Assembly: GCF_904849725.1 (NCBI RefSeq)
Contig: NC_058524.1
Location: forward strand, 508,074,263-508,138,262
Reading direction: 5' to 3'
DNA length: 64,000 nucleotides
Origin: Hordeum vulgare subsp. vulgare
Taxonomy: Eukaryota > Streptophyta > Magnoliopsida > Poales > Poaceae
Of the stretch, positions 45,195-56,515 are shown in pieces (within the stretch, counting starts at the first letter, position 1; each line of letters opens with the position of its first letter). A program made the translations under genes and the position numbers. Below the pieces are notes generated by a model. The model saw only the letters and a list, made by a program, of their open reading frames with translations, made no database searches and was not told where the DNA came from.

Positions 45195-48100
45195 TCATTT
45201 CCCATATGGGTGGTACCTGCCGGAGCCTCGACCACTCACGCTCCCACCACCACCCATGCTTCCAGTTCCCCCATAGCCACCATACCCGCCTGCACCTGCA
45301 CCTGCACCATAGCCACCAGGTGTACCATATGCGCCACCTCCATAGGCACCCCCATATGCCCCATATGCACCATACGGGCCTCCATATATAGAACCACCAT
45401 AAGCAGAGCCAAAACCTGACCCATAGGCAGGGTTACCTCCATATGCACCATACCCTCTACCGTAGGCACCATATCCTGCACTACCATAGTAGGCTGCTGC
45501 AGCTGATCGGTAGTCAGCTCCATGCCCATAGCCACTGCTGCTGCTGATCATGGAACGGCCTCCACCACTGCCGCCGCCTCCACCACGGTATGAACTACGG
45601 TGGCCACCTCCTCCATGGCTATGTCTACTGTTAGAGCTTGAATCACCACCACCAGGTTTCCTTGGCTCGGCCCTTTTTATTTCAACCTGCAAAACCCAAG
45701 TGGAGAAGTTATCAAAACAATTTATGTTAACCCTGATTCATGTGATTGCCAAGTAAAGCCTCTAAATGGGATCAAATCACATATTTTAATCCTAACTCCA
45801 AAATAAACGAAGGCAAGAGTCATGTGGAGAGAGGAGAGGGGATAGAATAGAACTCAGACTCTCGGTTAAAGCCAGATTTTCCACAAATAGATCTCACTAC
45901 ATTTGTAGCTGACCCTTCACGTAGAAACTTAAAGACACCCCATTGTGTGAGTGATCTTGTTGCCGACTCTAGATGACATAGAGAAGTCAAAGAGCCAACA
46001 CTCAACAACTGCATCTACCTTTATATATACCCTAAGTGGGTTTTCTAAAGCAGAAGTGACACATATTCAGGAGAAATTGGATATTTGAAAGTGATTTCCA
46101 GCCAATTTAGTTCAGCCAAGAAAGAATAGACTTCCATCCAAAATCACATGCAACGGAATATGCAGAACAGTCAAAGCCTCCAGCAGTATGATTTTGAACT
46201 TTTTATTTCTATAATGGGTTGAACAGCAAACATGGACACTTGGACAGGGTATCAAAAGCATCACACAAGTAACATTCTCTTGAAAATGCAGATGAAAATC
46301 ATACATAGATTTTTTTTTTAAATCAATAGTTACTTCTATGCTAAAAACAAAGTGTTAGCTCAGTACAGAGTACAGACTAGAGTTCACATGAATAATGCAT
46401 TCTGAGTAACTTTGGTTCTGATGTGGATATTCAAAACTGAGCCCGGCCTCACATGCTCGCAGATGAACAGTTCAATACAAAAGAAGAACTGAAAAAATAA
46501 ATTATAAACATGTTCCTGTCTTCTACCCGCGTGCAAAGTTTCATGAAGAAATGACATTGTCCGGTGAAAAGAACAAAATATGTGCTGTAAAAAGGCCGTT
46601 TTTAAAGCTGTTTAGAGCACAGTTTTTTCCCAGATCACAACATGTCACTTCGCAATAAATAGCACCCAGTCAAAAGACATTGACATGTTTGTCGTAAAAA
46701 AAAATCAGATTCTTCTAAATTTCAACTATTTTTTTCTGATTTAGCATGTGCTCCCAGGAGCCAACATGTCGCCATCTCCATCAAACACCTCTTACATGCT
46801 ACTATATCTGTTCATTAACATAAGAAGTTTTAGCAGTTCAAATTAAACTGCCAAAACGTTTGCAGTTTGACACTACATGTTAAACTATCTCAATACTAAA
46901 AAAACAAAGGAGAAAGGACAGAACGATGATTGACATAGTTGAAAACTCGACAGACATTAACATTAGTTGCTAGCGCTACCGAATCTAATAACTGGAGCAG
47001 GAGCCAACATGTCGCCATCTCCATCAAACACCTCTTACATGCTACTATATCTGTTCATTAACATAAGAAGTTTTAGCAGTTCAAATTAAACTGCCAAAAC
47101 GTTTGCAGTTTGACACTACATGTTAAACTATCTCAATACTAAAAAAACAAAGGAGAAAGGACAGAACGATGATTGACATAGTTGAAAACTCGACAGACAT
47201 TAACATTAGTTGCTAGCGCTACCGAATCTAATAACTGGAGCAAGAGAAAAATATTAATTTTCATAGATAACAAGAGAAAGCTGGTGACCTGCTTCCCTCC
47301 AAGATCATGCATTCTCCCATCTGACATAACCCTTTCAACAGCGTCCTCACTTTCGAAGGTAACAAAACCAAAGCCTCGTGAACGGCCAGTGCTATGGTCA
47401 ACCATGATTTGATGCTCAGCCACTTTCCCATATGAGGAGAAGTGCTCCTTTAACTTATCTGAAAAAATACGAGTCAGTCATGTTTCACATGAAACAAGTA
47501 TGCACGAAATTTAGCATATGTTAACGTTGGGACTTGGGAGTATTCAAGTGGTTATGACTTAATACTCGAGAACAAGTTCAGAAAATTTGCTCGCACCCAG
47601 AAAACACCTTTTGCTTTTGTATGTACCTTCAGTTAGAGATGCTGGAATGCCACCAACAAAGATCTTTCTTGTCTTGTTAGGAGCATCTTTTGTTGACATT
47701 TCCTCTCTAGGCACAGTTCTTTTGACTTCAACCTTAATAGATAAATGTGTAAGAACAGACCCACTCAGATTTGCATGTTTGGTTGTTTAATGCTACAACA
47801 TAGAAGAACCTTTTCACCTAACTGTAAACAAAGGAGGCCTTACCGTTCTTCCATCTATAGTATGTTCATCCTCCAGAACCCTGTCAATCACAGATGGATC
47901 AGAAAATGTAACAAATCCAAATCCACGAGGCATCCCAGTATGCTTGTCTTTCATGATCACAGAATCAGTTATAGCTCCATATTTCTGAAAATGCTTGGTG
48001 AATTTTTCTGCACACAACCAAATGAGTCATCAGTTACAACTCCGTATTTCTGAAAATGCTTGGTGGATGTTCTGCAGACAATCAAATACGGCGTGAGAAT

Positions 48101-51100
48101 GCCAAACTAAGCAATGGATAATAAAAAATCATAACTCATGTAACGACAATGATGGAAACAATTGACACTATTAATAGTTTTCTCCAATGAATTCATAAAT
48201 TTTAGTGAATTCAAATGTCCAGATTGTGCTCCTCTTTTTTGTGTTTAATTAGTAACTAACCGTAAGCTCCTCGAATGCACAGATACTTCAGCGAACCAGC
48301 GAATCCGTATCGGATACCGTATCCGATACCGATATTCCTCCGATACGTATCAGTGGAGTATCCAAGAATAAACGATTTAAAACAATTGTGATACTTGAAG
48401 GATACCCTATCGATACTTTTTGGATACGGCCCAGCCCAGTTAAGAGCCCACTCAGCCCAGTTAAGAGGCAACCAGCAACCCTAGTACCCGATGCCCCCCA
48501 TCCTTTCCCTCCTAGCTTCCTTCCTCCCTCCCGAGCTCACACAAGGCAGCGGCTGTGTACCCGGCGGCTGCTCACCCAGCACTAGTGGCGGCGGCTAGCC
48601 GGCGACTAGCTGCTTCTCATTCTTCACCAACATCCCCTCTCACACAGCAGCCAGTGATGTACATCTCTCTTCTGCTCTTCTCCTACCCAGCCAAGCTCAT
48701 CTCCTCTCTCCTCTGAAGATCTCATATTCTCATCTGACATCTCCTCCAGATGGCTCCTCCTGTTGAACCTCCTGATGTACCTACGAATCTAAGGGCGCTA
48801 TTGTGGAGCCATGTTACAATTACAGAGAAATCACCTGGAGGGGGCAACACTATATGGAGTTACTCAAGATTTTCTGCTCATTTGCCGAAGAAGACAAGGA
48901 GCCAAGGAATCCACGCATGTAAAAAGCTCACAGTTGACATTCTGAATGCGCTTAGAAGAGTTTCTGCTCGCTTGCTGAAGAAGACAGTGTTCCTAACTTC
49001 CATACTTTATTTTTTGAATTTAAAAAATTGTAAAACATGTCCCCCGTATTGGCACTTTTTCAAAATGGCGAATTTAAGTATCAGTATCGGCCTGATACTG
49101 ATACTGATACTCGTATCCGTATTGGTGCTTCGTAGGTAAGCTCCAACGGTCTAAAGTTGTATCAGTAGTTTTCTCCTATAAAACTGGTAAGCTCCACCGG
49201 TCAAAAGTTAACAAACAAAGGAGTTGCAAACAAATTCACAGACGGCTAGAGAACGGACTCAAAGTATCATTAATGAACAAGTAGCACCCTTTATCAGACT
49301 GCAAACTGATCACTGTGACATCGAAACTATAATACTCCTTTATCCTCTGCCAAAGTAAATAAATTAAACAGCACTGAGTGAGATACATGAGAAACAGTTG
49401 CTAGACTCAAATAACAACACAGTATTAACCGGCACAACCACTAAAATTCTGAAAGTGATATACATGAGAAGCCTTTGTTGGACTCAAACAACAGCAAGGT
49501 ATGAATAAACCATGCTAACCTTAAAACATGAACGCAGACAAACATTATCATGGAAACATACACTACAGAATTTTCTACATAATTGTAGCTTGGAAGTCAG
49601 GACGGGAATGGGCCGTGCCGTCCCGCCGGGTCACTGACCCGGCCCAAAAAATCGAGGCCAATGGGTTGTGTGGGTCGGCCTCGAACCATAGTTGGGGTCA
49701 GCGGAGCCGGCACCGACTGACCCCATGGGTCAGCAGGGTCGACCCACCTCCGTGCAGGTTCTTGCTTTGCTGCCACTTTTCCTTCCCTAGCTAGTGTTAA
49801 AAGTCAGCCCCGGGTTTCCAGTTTCCCCTCATTTGTACCACTACATGTGTAGCTAGCACATATATACAACAAGTGCTCGCTCGATCGGCTGACTCCTCCC
49901 TCTGAGAGTAGATATAGATGATCTGCATGCATGGTAGATCACGGCGCTGCGCTTTGCGGGCTGATCGATCATAACCTGCACCAGTGAATCAACACCGATC
50001 GACATCGGCGGCCGTCGATCACGTGCGACCTGTTTTGGTTGTCGCCGGGCGAGCAAGGAGACCTCTCCGATGTCGTCAGGGCAAGCCTGCACCTGCCTCA
50101 TCAGCTGCCAACCCCGGCTGCAGACATGAGGGGGAGGAGTACAGCTCGCTGTTGCTGGAAGGAGGAATTGGTGGAGGCGGTCTGCTCGTCAGCCATGGGC
50201 ATGGCGATGAGCAGCTGGGAATGGTGGCCATGATGGTGGGCGGCAATACTAGGCTTCCCTCATCTGATCATCACGTGATCTCGCTGCATTCACCGCCGGC
50301 GACGACATATACACGGCCGCATCCAGTGCCACTGGCCGGGATGATTCGTCGGTCGGGCATCGAGAGGGAAGGTGAGATGGTGGTCGAGCCGCCGCTGGAG
50401 ATAGGCGAGCACATGCAGCACATGTCGATCGTCCATCACCCTCGTGTGCCTCCTGCGATGAAGCCAAGGTTAACATATTCTCACCTGTCTGATCTAGCTT
50501 CCACACGAACCGATGGGCACTACTACGTGTCAAAACATGCCATACTCGATGTTGCGTGCGTGCGTGCAGGAAGAGCCAATCGAAGATGGTGGTGTGCATC
50601 CCGACGACGACGACGACGCCGGGGCGAGCGGCCGGCATAGCACGAGCTGCGAGGTGGTGCCGTCGGACCTGTGAGCGTGGAGGAAGTACGGGCAGAAGCC
50701 CATCAAGGGGTCGCCGTACCCGAGGGGTTACTACCGCTGCAGCAGCTCCAAGGGGTGCCCAGCGAGGAAGCAGGGCCGACCCGAGATACCCATCAGGCCA
50801 GCAAAGCCATGGGCATTTATAAGAAATGGGTCGCCCCGCGGCCTCATAAATTGGCCTTGAGGCCATGAGGGCCAGGTCCAAGGCCAGGGCCGGGTCGGCC
50901 CATTCCCATCCTGACTTGGAAGTAAGTTACCTTTCCCCTATCCCCAACGTTCCGAACTTTACCCTACCCAAATCAACTCGTTATGGATCACAATTTCCTA
51001 ATTTAACTTGACAAAAGAATTTCAGCTTCCTAAACAGGAGTCAGCACATATAGCAGTCCAAACACCCCCCAATTACAATTAGTCAATTACCAATATTATC

Positions 51101-52745
51101 ATTCATAGCCGTTAAAATTTTGTGAATTTAATACAGCATTCATAAAAGATGCATCTAACATGAAACAAAATCTCAGATCCACACTCAATCCATACATATA
51201 GAGAAACTAAAAGGAAAAGGTCGGCTATAAATAGTAGCTAAAACTGTTCATTTGCTCCCTCTGTTCCTCAATACATAGCATAAATTGGTTTCGGGTTTTT
51301 TTTTAACTACAGAACATATTGTGTTTCTCTCGCAACCGGATTACCTATTTCACCCCTTCCCATACTGGAAGCCAATTACACATGCATGCATGGGGAAACA
51401 GGAGGGATAGGAGTGAGCGACATGTGAGGGGAAAAGAGACCAGTGCCAGTTATGGCCAAAGGCTATGGAGAAAGAGAGACAGAGAGAGATTACTCTTGAG
51501 TTTTGAGGGTATAAGCATCCATCTAGCACAATTTTATCTACACTTTGCCCTGATCATCATGCGTGCTGGAGCTAAAACACTAAAACGCTGGGCAATATGG
51601 AGTGGAGGGAGTACTATTTAGAGCCAAGTTTATTGTTTTCGTTTCTTTATATGTGCATAAAATTTTGACCTGAAATATACTCCCTCCACTCCATGTAACA
51701 AAAGGTTTGTGTGAACATTGTAACACAAAGTTCAGAATTTCAATGCTTTTGGGATATCTAAGCAAACCGATCTCAGTATCTCACAACTTTCAAGCAAGTT
51801 TCCCTCAGATTAATTAATTTCTTCATGATGGCACCATTCATGAAAATACATGTTCCACCTAAGCAAGCTAGCCAGGCATGCAGGAATGGAGAATTTTATC
51901 GTTAATAACAGACACCAAACTGGCTTTAGATAGAATAGCAAGAAATGTGTAGCCATATATTCTTGCTCTGTGTCCCCTTTTTCTTGACCAATGTGCGAAG
52001 TAAAAGATCACTGAGATTAGGTTGGCCCACAAATCACTAAGTTATAATTTTGGTTCTTGCCCATTGAAAATATACGGCTGAAAACAATGTATAACCTTCT
52101 TACAACAGAAGAAATAAGCAATCCAGAAGTACACTGTATTTTCATGTGATGAGGTTCATCAGACAATCAAGCCTAGCCATGAAATGACGTTGAGGTGCTC
52201 TTGTCTTGTAAATGCAAAATAAGTTTGTTTATGTTGATCTAATGCACCTAACTACTTTTTTGTTCTTAACTCTTTTTGGATGTTTGTAATGAAGTCACTT
52301 ACAGCAGGGGCATTTTGTATGACAGGTCTAAAAACTAAAATCGTCCCCATCCTTGGCAATACCCTACAGGAATTACTTATCTACCTTCGGTTGTCTCCCA
52401 GGCTACACCCCCAACGAAAATTTTCCTGTAGAGAAGCACAGACCAAACCAAACGAGTTAACCAAACTTCATCCAGTCCAACAGACCAAACCAAAAACCTA
52501 AAAGCGCAACGGACTCACCCGGACCCGTCGGCGGGCTCGGCAGGCACGTCCCTGCCGCCTTGCACGCCACCGGCCTCTCCGCTACCAACGACCTCCCCTC
52601 CACCTCCTCCATCTCGCGCCCCATCGGCGGTGGGCCTCTCCTCCTCCTCTTCCTCCTCTACCTCCTCTTCGACCTCCTCTTCCACCTCCTCGTCCTCCTC
52701 GTAGCCGTTCATGGCGTCCTGGTTCTCCTCCTCGTACCCTGCCAT
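45195..52745 (-). CDS. hnRNP A/B-type RNA-binding protein, two RRMs and Gly/Tyr-rich tail (six exons)
   Basis: Coding exons on the minus strand: 52745-52519, 52425-52385, 48007-47844, 47732-47627, 47458-47289, 45686-45195. They sum to 1200 nt in one frame, 399 residues plus stop. All introns are GT-AG and phases agree. The start is the ATG of [10 protein letters not shown]; an in-frame GTG lies upstream. Residues 1-75 are acidic (long Glu runs). RRM1 is about 77-148 (RNP2 IFVGGV, RNP1 RGFGFVTF at 117-124); RRM2 about 167-240 ([14 protein letters not shown] at 207-214). Residues 237-399 are Gly/Tyr/Ala-rich ([14 protein letters not shown]). This matches plant glycine-rich group D/hnRNP A/B-like proteins, nuclear RNA binders in splicing and mRNA fate. 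It shows no damage and is the only intact host gene here. The specific orthologue is not assigned. Confidence 0.93.
46755..47242. repeat. Exact 243-bp tandem duplication in intron 5
   Basis: 46755-46997 is repeated at 46998-47240, with no difference that I can find by eye. Unit starts CAGGAGCCAACATGTCGCC and ends ACTGGAG. The second copy ends about 48 bp from the end of exon 5 (47289), on its downstream side in the gene. Confidence 0.95.
47966..48080 (-). repeat. Partial duplication of the start of exon 3 with a second splice acceptor
   Basis: About 50 bp around the acceptor of exon 3 (47966-48015) are imperfectly copied 65 bp upstream in the gene (48031-48080). Both share TATTTCTGAAAATGCTTGGTG on the plus strand. 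The upstream copy keeps a CAG acceptor, with exon start at 48071. Splicing there would put a TAA at 48036-48034 in frame after twelve codons. Confidence 0.85.
48270..49135. mobile_element. hAT-like element in intron 2
   Basis: An 8-bp target duplication, GTAAGCTC, lies at 48262-48269 and 49136-49143. The ends are imperfect inverted repeats: CTCGAATGCACAGATAC on the left and CTACGAAGCACCAATAC (inverted) on the right. Sub-terminal GATAC repeats include an 11-bp inverted pair (48307-48317 and 48319-48329) and three TGATAC units near 49092-49110. An 8-bp duplication is the hAT size. A decayed transposase start (48750-49060) supports this. Confidence 0.8.
48750..49060 (+). pseudogene. Decayed BED-finger-like start of a hAT transposase
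   Basis: Reads [20 protein letters not shown], then [40 protein letters not shown] and [10 protein letters not shown]. This resembles the start of plant hAT transposases, where a BED zinc finger follows a W-x-H/Y-V-T segment. The Cys pair expected after NTIW is missing, so the finger is broken. A ~30-bp direct repeat (TTTCTGCTCATTTGCCGAAG-like, 48868 and 48956) lies in it. After about 100 codons there is no similarity. The rest of the transposase is absent. Confidence 0.5.
49144..49596. other. Intron 2 segment between the two hAT-like elements
   Basis: No gene or element. GGTAAGCTCCACCGGTC near 49183 is a near copy of GGTAAGCTCCAACGGTC at 49135, a short local duplication of the insertion-site sequence. 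Confidence 0.6.
49597..50914. mobile_element. hAT-like element carrying a WRKY gene fragment, in intron 2
   Basis: Ends are TCAGGACGGGAATGGGCC and, inverted, TCAGGATGGGAATGGGCC (one difference in 18). The flanks are an exact 8-bp duplication CTTGGAAG (49589-49596 and 50915-50922). The next base, T, also matches, so a 9-bp Mutator-type duplication cannot be excluded, but the 8-bp reading gives symmetrical ends. The sub-terminal parts are GC-rich (GGGCCGTGCCGTCCCG left; CCGGGTCGGCCC right). No transposase is present. The interior (about 49980-50780) is a host-gene capture. Confidence 0.8.
49984..50773 (+). pseudogene. Captured two-exon fragment of a WRKY transcription factor gene (group IIe-like)
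   Basis: Exon-like part 1 ends at 50468 ([20 protein letters not shown]). An intron of 101 bp (50469-50569, GT-AG) follows. Part 2 continues [11 protein letters not shown] and then the WRKY domain: [20 protein letters not shown] from 50678 and [12 protein letters not shown], ending at 50773. The C-terminal zinc-binding part is missing because the element's own end begins there. A stop (TGA, 50672-50674) lies two codons before the WRKY Trp, where family members usually read W-A-W. Retention of the intron shows capture from DNA, not from mRNA. The domain form [20 protein letters not shown] is that of groups IId/IIe. The fragment is non-functional as a transcription factor and lies antisense to the host gene. 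Confidence 0.88.
50923..52384. other. Rest of intron 2, with Stowaway-like termini
   Basis: No ORF of interest. A Stowaway-like pair lies at 51255 (CTCCCTCTGTTCCTCAATA) and 51611 (inverted CTCCCTCCACTCCATATTG). The right side has TA; the left does not. A further left-type end, CTCCCTCCACTCCATGTAAC, starts at 51680 after TA with no matching right end found. The remainder is AT-rich intron sequence. Confidence 0.6.
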
Positions 52746-53190
52746 ACCACCGCCAGAGACCACGACCACCACGGCGCCCGAACGGGGCTCGGAGACCCGC
52801 GGAACCCTAGCTCCGGATCGAAGCGGGCGGCGAGGCGCAGCGGCTGAATTGCCTGGTAGGAGTAGGCGATGGCGTTGGGAGGGTGGTGGGGTTTAGGGGT
52901 TCGTGGCCGGAGCTAACCCTAGCTGCGCCGCTTCGAGAGCTCGAGTGAGGTTGGTGGAGAGAATGAGGGGCGGTGGACGGTAGGGGGGGTGGCGGCGGAG
53001 CGGTCGGGAGGGGATTTTAGCCCGGTGCCGTGTGAGCCCGAGCTGGCTGGGACCGTCGGATGGCGCATCACGATTCGTGCCGTCGCTAAAAAAGTGCCGG
53101 GCTATGCTCTCGCTTTTCCGTGGCTTCCCGGAATGGCATCGTGTTCGATTCGATTCGAGTCGATTACAGCGATGATGCTTTCTTTTAAAA
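52746..53190 (-). promoter_or_regulatory. 5' leader and probable promoter of the RNA-binding protein gene
   Basis: GC-rich sequence directly upstream of the start codon. On the minus strand AACCCCTAAACCCC (about 52885-52898) resembles a telo-box, common in promoters of plant genes for RNA and translation functions. No definite TATA box is seen. The right boundary is set by the end of the L1-type LINE. Confidence 0.4.
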
Positions 53191-55575
53191 AAAACATTAT
53201 CAAACTTTATTTAACCTCCCACAACCAGGATTTCATCAGAGATTACATGTAGAATGCAGCCATGGGGTTCGTTAGGCCAAAACCTGCAAAGTTCCTTAGT
53301 AACACCTTCTCGAACTAACAAATGTGCACACTGGTTCCTGTCCTTCTAACCCACGAAACTTTGAAACCTTGGAGAGTCTTTCCCAGCAGCTTGATTTCTT
53401 CAACTATTGGGCCTGCCGCACTCAAGTTCTTTGTCTGCTCGTTCACCATGGCTGCCACTCCCTTGCTATCGACTTCAACATGCACCCTGGTAGCTTCCGA
53501 TTGGATCGCCAGTTGCACCGCCTTACGGCAAGCAAGTAACTTGACCACCTCGGAATCAGAGACATCCCGAAACACATAGCATGCACCCCCTCTGTACGCA
53601 CCATCATGGTCTCGGAGGACCACTCCTCTGCCACCACGATCTCGTAACTTTGCCAAAGCTCCATCAGAATTTGCCTTGAGCCACCCTTGCTCTAGCGGAT
53701 TCCATCTCACAACCGGTGTTGGGTTGGTACTCCTTGGTTGTTTCATATGAATGGCAGTCCATTCTGTGATGTGCTGATATACATTATCTGCAATCACTCT
53801 AGGATCCACAATTATTTTCCCTTCCCTAGCATCATTTCTTGCTAGCCATAGCCCATACACAGCATGTACCATAAGCTCCTGCTCCGAGCTCCCCGCCTCC
53901 GCAAACCACTGCAACAGCCATGAGGCAAGCTCTCCATGGGATCCTTCAGACACCTACGGGATCGCCACCGGAACCCCTTTCTCAGAGCTTAACACCTTCC
54001 AGAACATGGTTGAATGCGGATACTCTCAGAAGCAATGCAAATTTGTTTCTTCTCTGCCACAGACCGTGCAAAAAATGTATGGTTTGATTTTCCTCCGGTG
54101 TAGCTCGGCACCGACAGCCAACCCATTTTTTATCAAACGCCACATATGGATCTTTACCTTCCCAGGAGCATTGGTATTCCAGAGCGCAAGCCAGCTTTGA
54201 TGTTTATGAACCGATGATGAGGACTCCGGCCGTCCGAATTTGGTCCTTTTTGCGTCATACAGAGACGATAAGCTGATCGTACGCTGCACTAGCCCAACTT
54301 GGTGAAGTTCCATGCTAAATGGTCGCTGCTACCCGGGCCACCAATGGTGATTTGCTTTATATCGTATGCATCATCGGCTGTGAACATAGCCTGCAGTTTT
54401 TCATGGTCCCAAGCAGTTCCATCGGCACTTAGTAAGTCGCTGACATGAGTTATTCCATGTACGAAAACCTGCCCTAGAGGTTTTAAACTCCCTGCCCTTG
54501 GAATCCAATTTTCATGGTGTATGTTAATGTCCGCCCCATCACCAATACGCCAAACCACTCCTTCTCTTAGCAGTTCCCTCCCATGAATGATGCTCCTGAA
54601 AGTGCACGATGCACCATTAGGGCATGTAGCATTCACGATCGAGCACTCCTTGAAGTACCTAGCCTTGAGCACCCGGGCACCCAACGATGAAGGGGATTGA
54701 AGAAGTCGCCACGCTTGCTTTGCCAGCAAAGCCTGATTGAAGGCTTCAAAATTTTGGAACCCCATACCTCCATCTCTCTTTGACAAACACATTTTATCCC
54801 AAGCTATCCAATGCACCTTCCTTTCCCCTTGAGCTGCACCCCACCAGAACTTAGAAGAGATTGAAGTCAAATTCCCGCACATCTTCTTTGAGAGTTGAAA
54901 ACAGATCATTGTGAAGGTTGGAGTTGATTGTAGCCCAGATTTTATTAGAACTTCCCTTGCCTTCTTCGACAAACCTTGCCCCTTCCACCCTGACACTTTA
55001 CTATTAGAGCTCTCTCTGACGTACTGAAAGGAGACATCCTTCGATCTTCCAAATACGGTTGGTAGACCCAAGTATCTCTCGCTCAGCGCTTCAGAATCAA
55101 TACCAATAGCTTGTTTCAGAGCACCCTTGTCCTCATCCCTACACCCTTTGCCGAAAAAGATTGAAGATTTTTGTAGATTCACCTTTTGCCCCGATGCCAC
55201 TTGGTATGCATGCAGTATATCCTTCAACGCCTGCAAGTTACCCTCTGATCCTTCCAAGAAAACCACACTGTCATCAGCAAATAAGAGGTGGGTAATATGG
55301 GGCCAGTGCTCCCAAAACTTACACCATTTATGCGGTTATCTCTTTGAGCCTGTTGAAGCAAAGTTGAAAAACCTTCAACGCAAAACAGGAACAGATATGG
55401 GGAGAGAGGATCACCCTGCCTAAGCCCTCTCGACGCCTAAAAGTTCCTTGAAAAAATCCCATTCAATTTGACACAGAAGCGCACACTCTGAATGCATCTC
55501 ATAATCATGTTGATCCAAGCTTGCCCAAATCCAAACCGCTCCATTGTTCGCTCGAGGAAAACCCACTCGAGTTAA
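53191..55575 (-). mobile_element. 5'-truncated L1-type LINE with C-terminal RNase H
   Basis: Minus strand. RT end: HLLFADDSVVFLEGSEGN (catalytic FADD near 55280), then QVASGQKVNLQKSSIFFGKG, RYLGLPTVFGRS and KFWWGAAQGERKVHWIAWDK (54289-55266). The zf-RVT-like segment follows (54313-54026; WNTNAPGKVKIHMWRLIKNG, CTVCGREETNLHC). The RNase H (53953-53315) has WLKANSDGAL, RAVQLAIQSEA-like and VEVDSKGVA. The reading frame is broken between the blocks and at 55435. Homology stops near 55575, so the endonuclease and ORF1 are missing. An archaeal-type RNase H at the end of ORF2 is known in a plant L1 group. Confidence 0.83.
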
Positions 55576-56515
55576 AACTTGGCGTAAAGGGTATTGGTGT
55601 AAGAAGTTATGGTGTACATCAAAATGATATAAAAACTTGATCTGAATGTATAAATACAGTGTCAATCACGTTGGTACATGGAATATGCGCAAATTAGACA
55701 CATGGGTCCCACTGTCAGTCCCTGAACTTAGGAAAGTGAGGTGTGCCCTAATTTTTTTAAACCACCCCAAAATATATCGTTTTACAAAAAAGTCCATACT
55801 GTAAGATTAGCAGGAAAAGGAGGTGGCTAGCACTCGAACACGTGACAACATCACAAAAGAACCGTGTCGAACCAATAGACTGCACAACTAACACTATCAT
55901 TAATGGATGAATAACAGCTAGGTATCGTTTTTTCTAGTAACATTTTCTTTTTGCACCTTTTTTTAGAAAGATTTATTTTCTTTTTCATCTAAGTTACAAA
56001 TTATTTTTTTTGTGCAGAGTGTATTTAACTGATACGCATCTGAAGTTTAAATGGGCTGCAGGTATTGCGGTCCATTTTGCACGAGCTATTTTCTAAATAT
56101 ATATTTATAAATTTTCTAAAAAACTAATAAAATTATGTTTAAATGTTGTGTTCTATAAATTTTATATAATTAAATCATGATTAGTAATTAAAATTTATTC
56201 TAGAATTACATTTAAAAATACTATTTTAGTTATACAAACATTTTAATAATTATAATCACATTCATATAGTTTGATTTTTGTATAACTAAAAAAATCATAA
56301 TTTTAATTTTAAACTGTTGTTAGGATGTCAATATAAGCCATGAGTTTATACTTTTTATTGTATTCATTAAACATTGTATATAATATACAATTTAAATGTC
56401 TGTATGAACTCATAAATACATGGTATATATTTCAATGTTTTTATTTAAATAATATTGATCACACAAAAGTATTGGAACATATTTTTTATTACTTATGGTT
56501 TAATTTATTTATTTA
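55576..56515. other. AT-rich sequence between two LINEs
   Basis: No gene or element is recognised. 55960-56510 is very AT-rich with short T and A runs. 55690-55730 (ACATGGGTCCCACTGTCAGT) resembles filler common in grass repeats, but I cannot name it. Confidence 0.4.

Noticed and set aside
49984..50773. Functional WRKY transcription factor gene
   Set aside because: There is a stop before the WRKY Trp, the zinc-binding end is missing, and the fragment is enclosed by transposon ends with a target duplication.
49597..50914. Pack-MULE (Mutator) assignment
   Set aside because: An 8-bp duplication with symmetrical 18-bp ends explains the borders better than 9 bp. This is kept as an alternative, not fully excluded.
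52560..52896. Plus-strand Leu/Ser-rich ORFs opposite exon 1
   Set aside because: They are the complement of the Glu-rich coding repeat (GAGGAG) of exon 1, with no independent support.
55960..56515. Matrix attachment or origin-like AT-rich region
   Set aside because: AT-richness alone is not evidence; no specific motif was seen.
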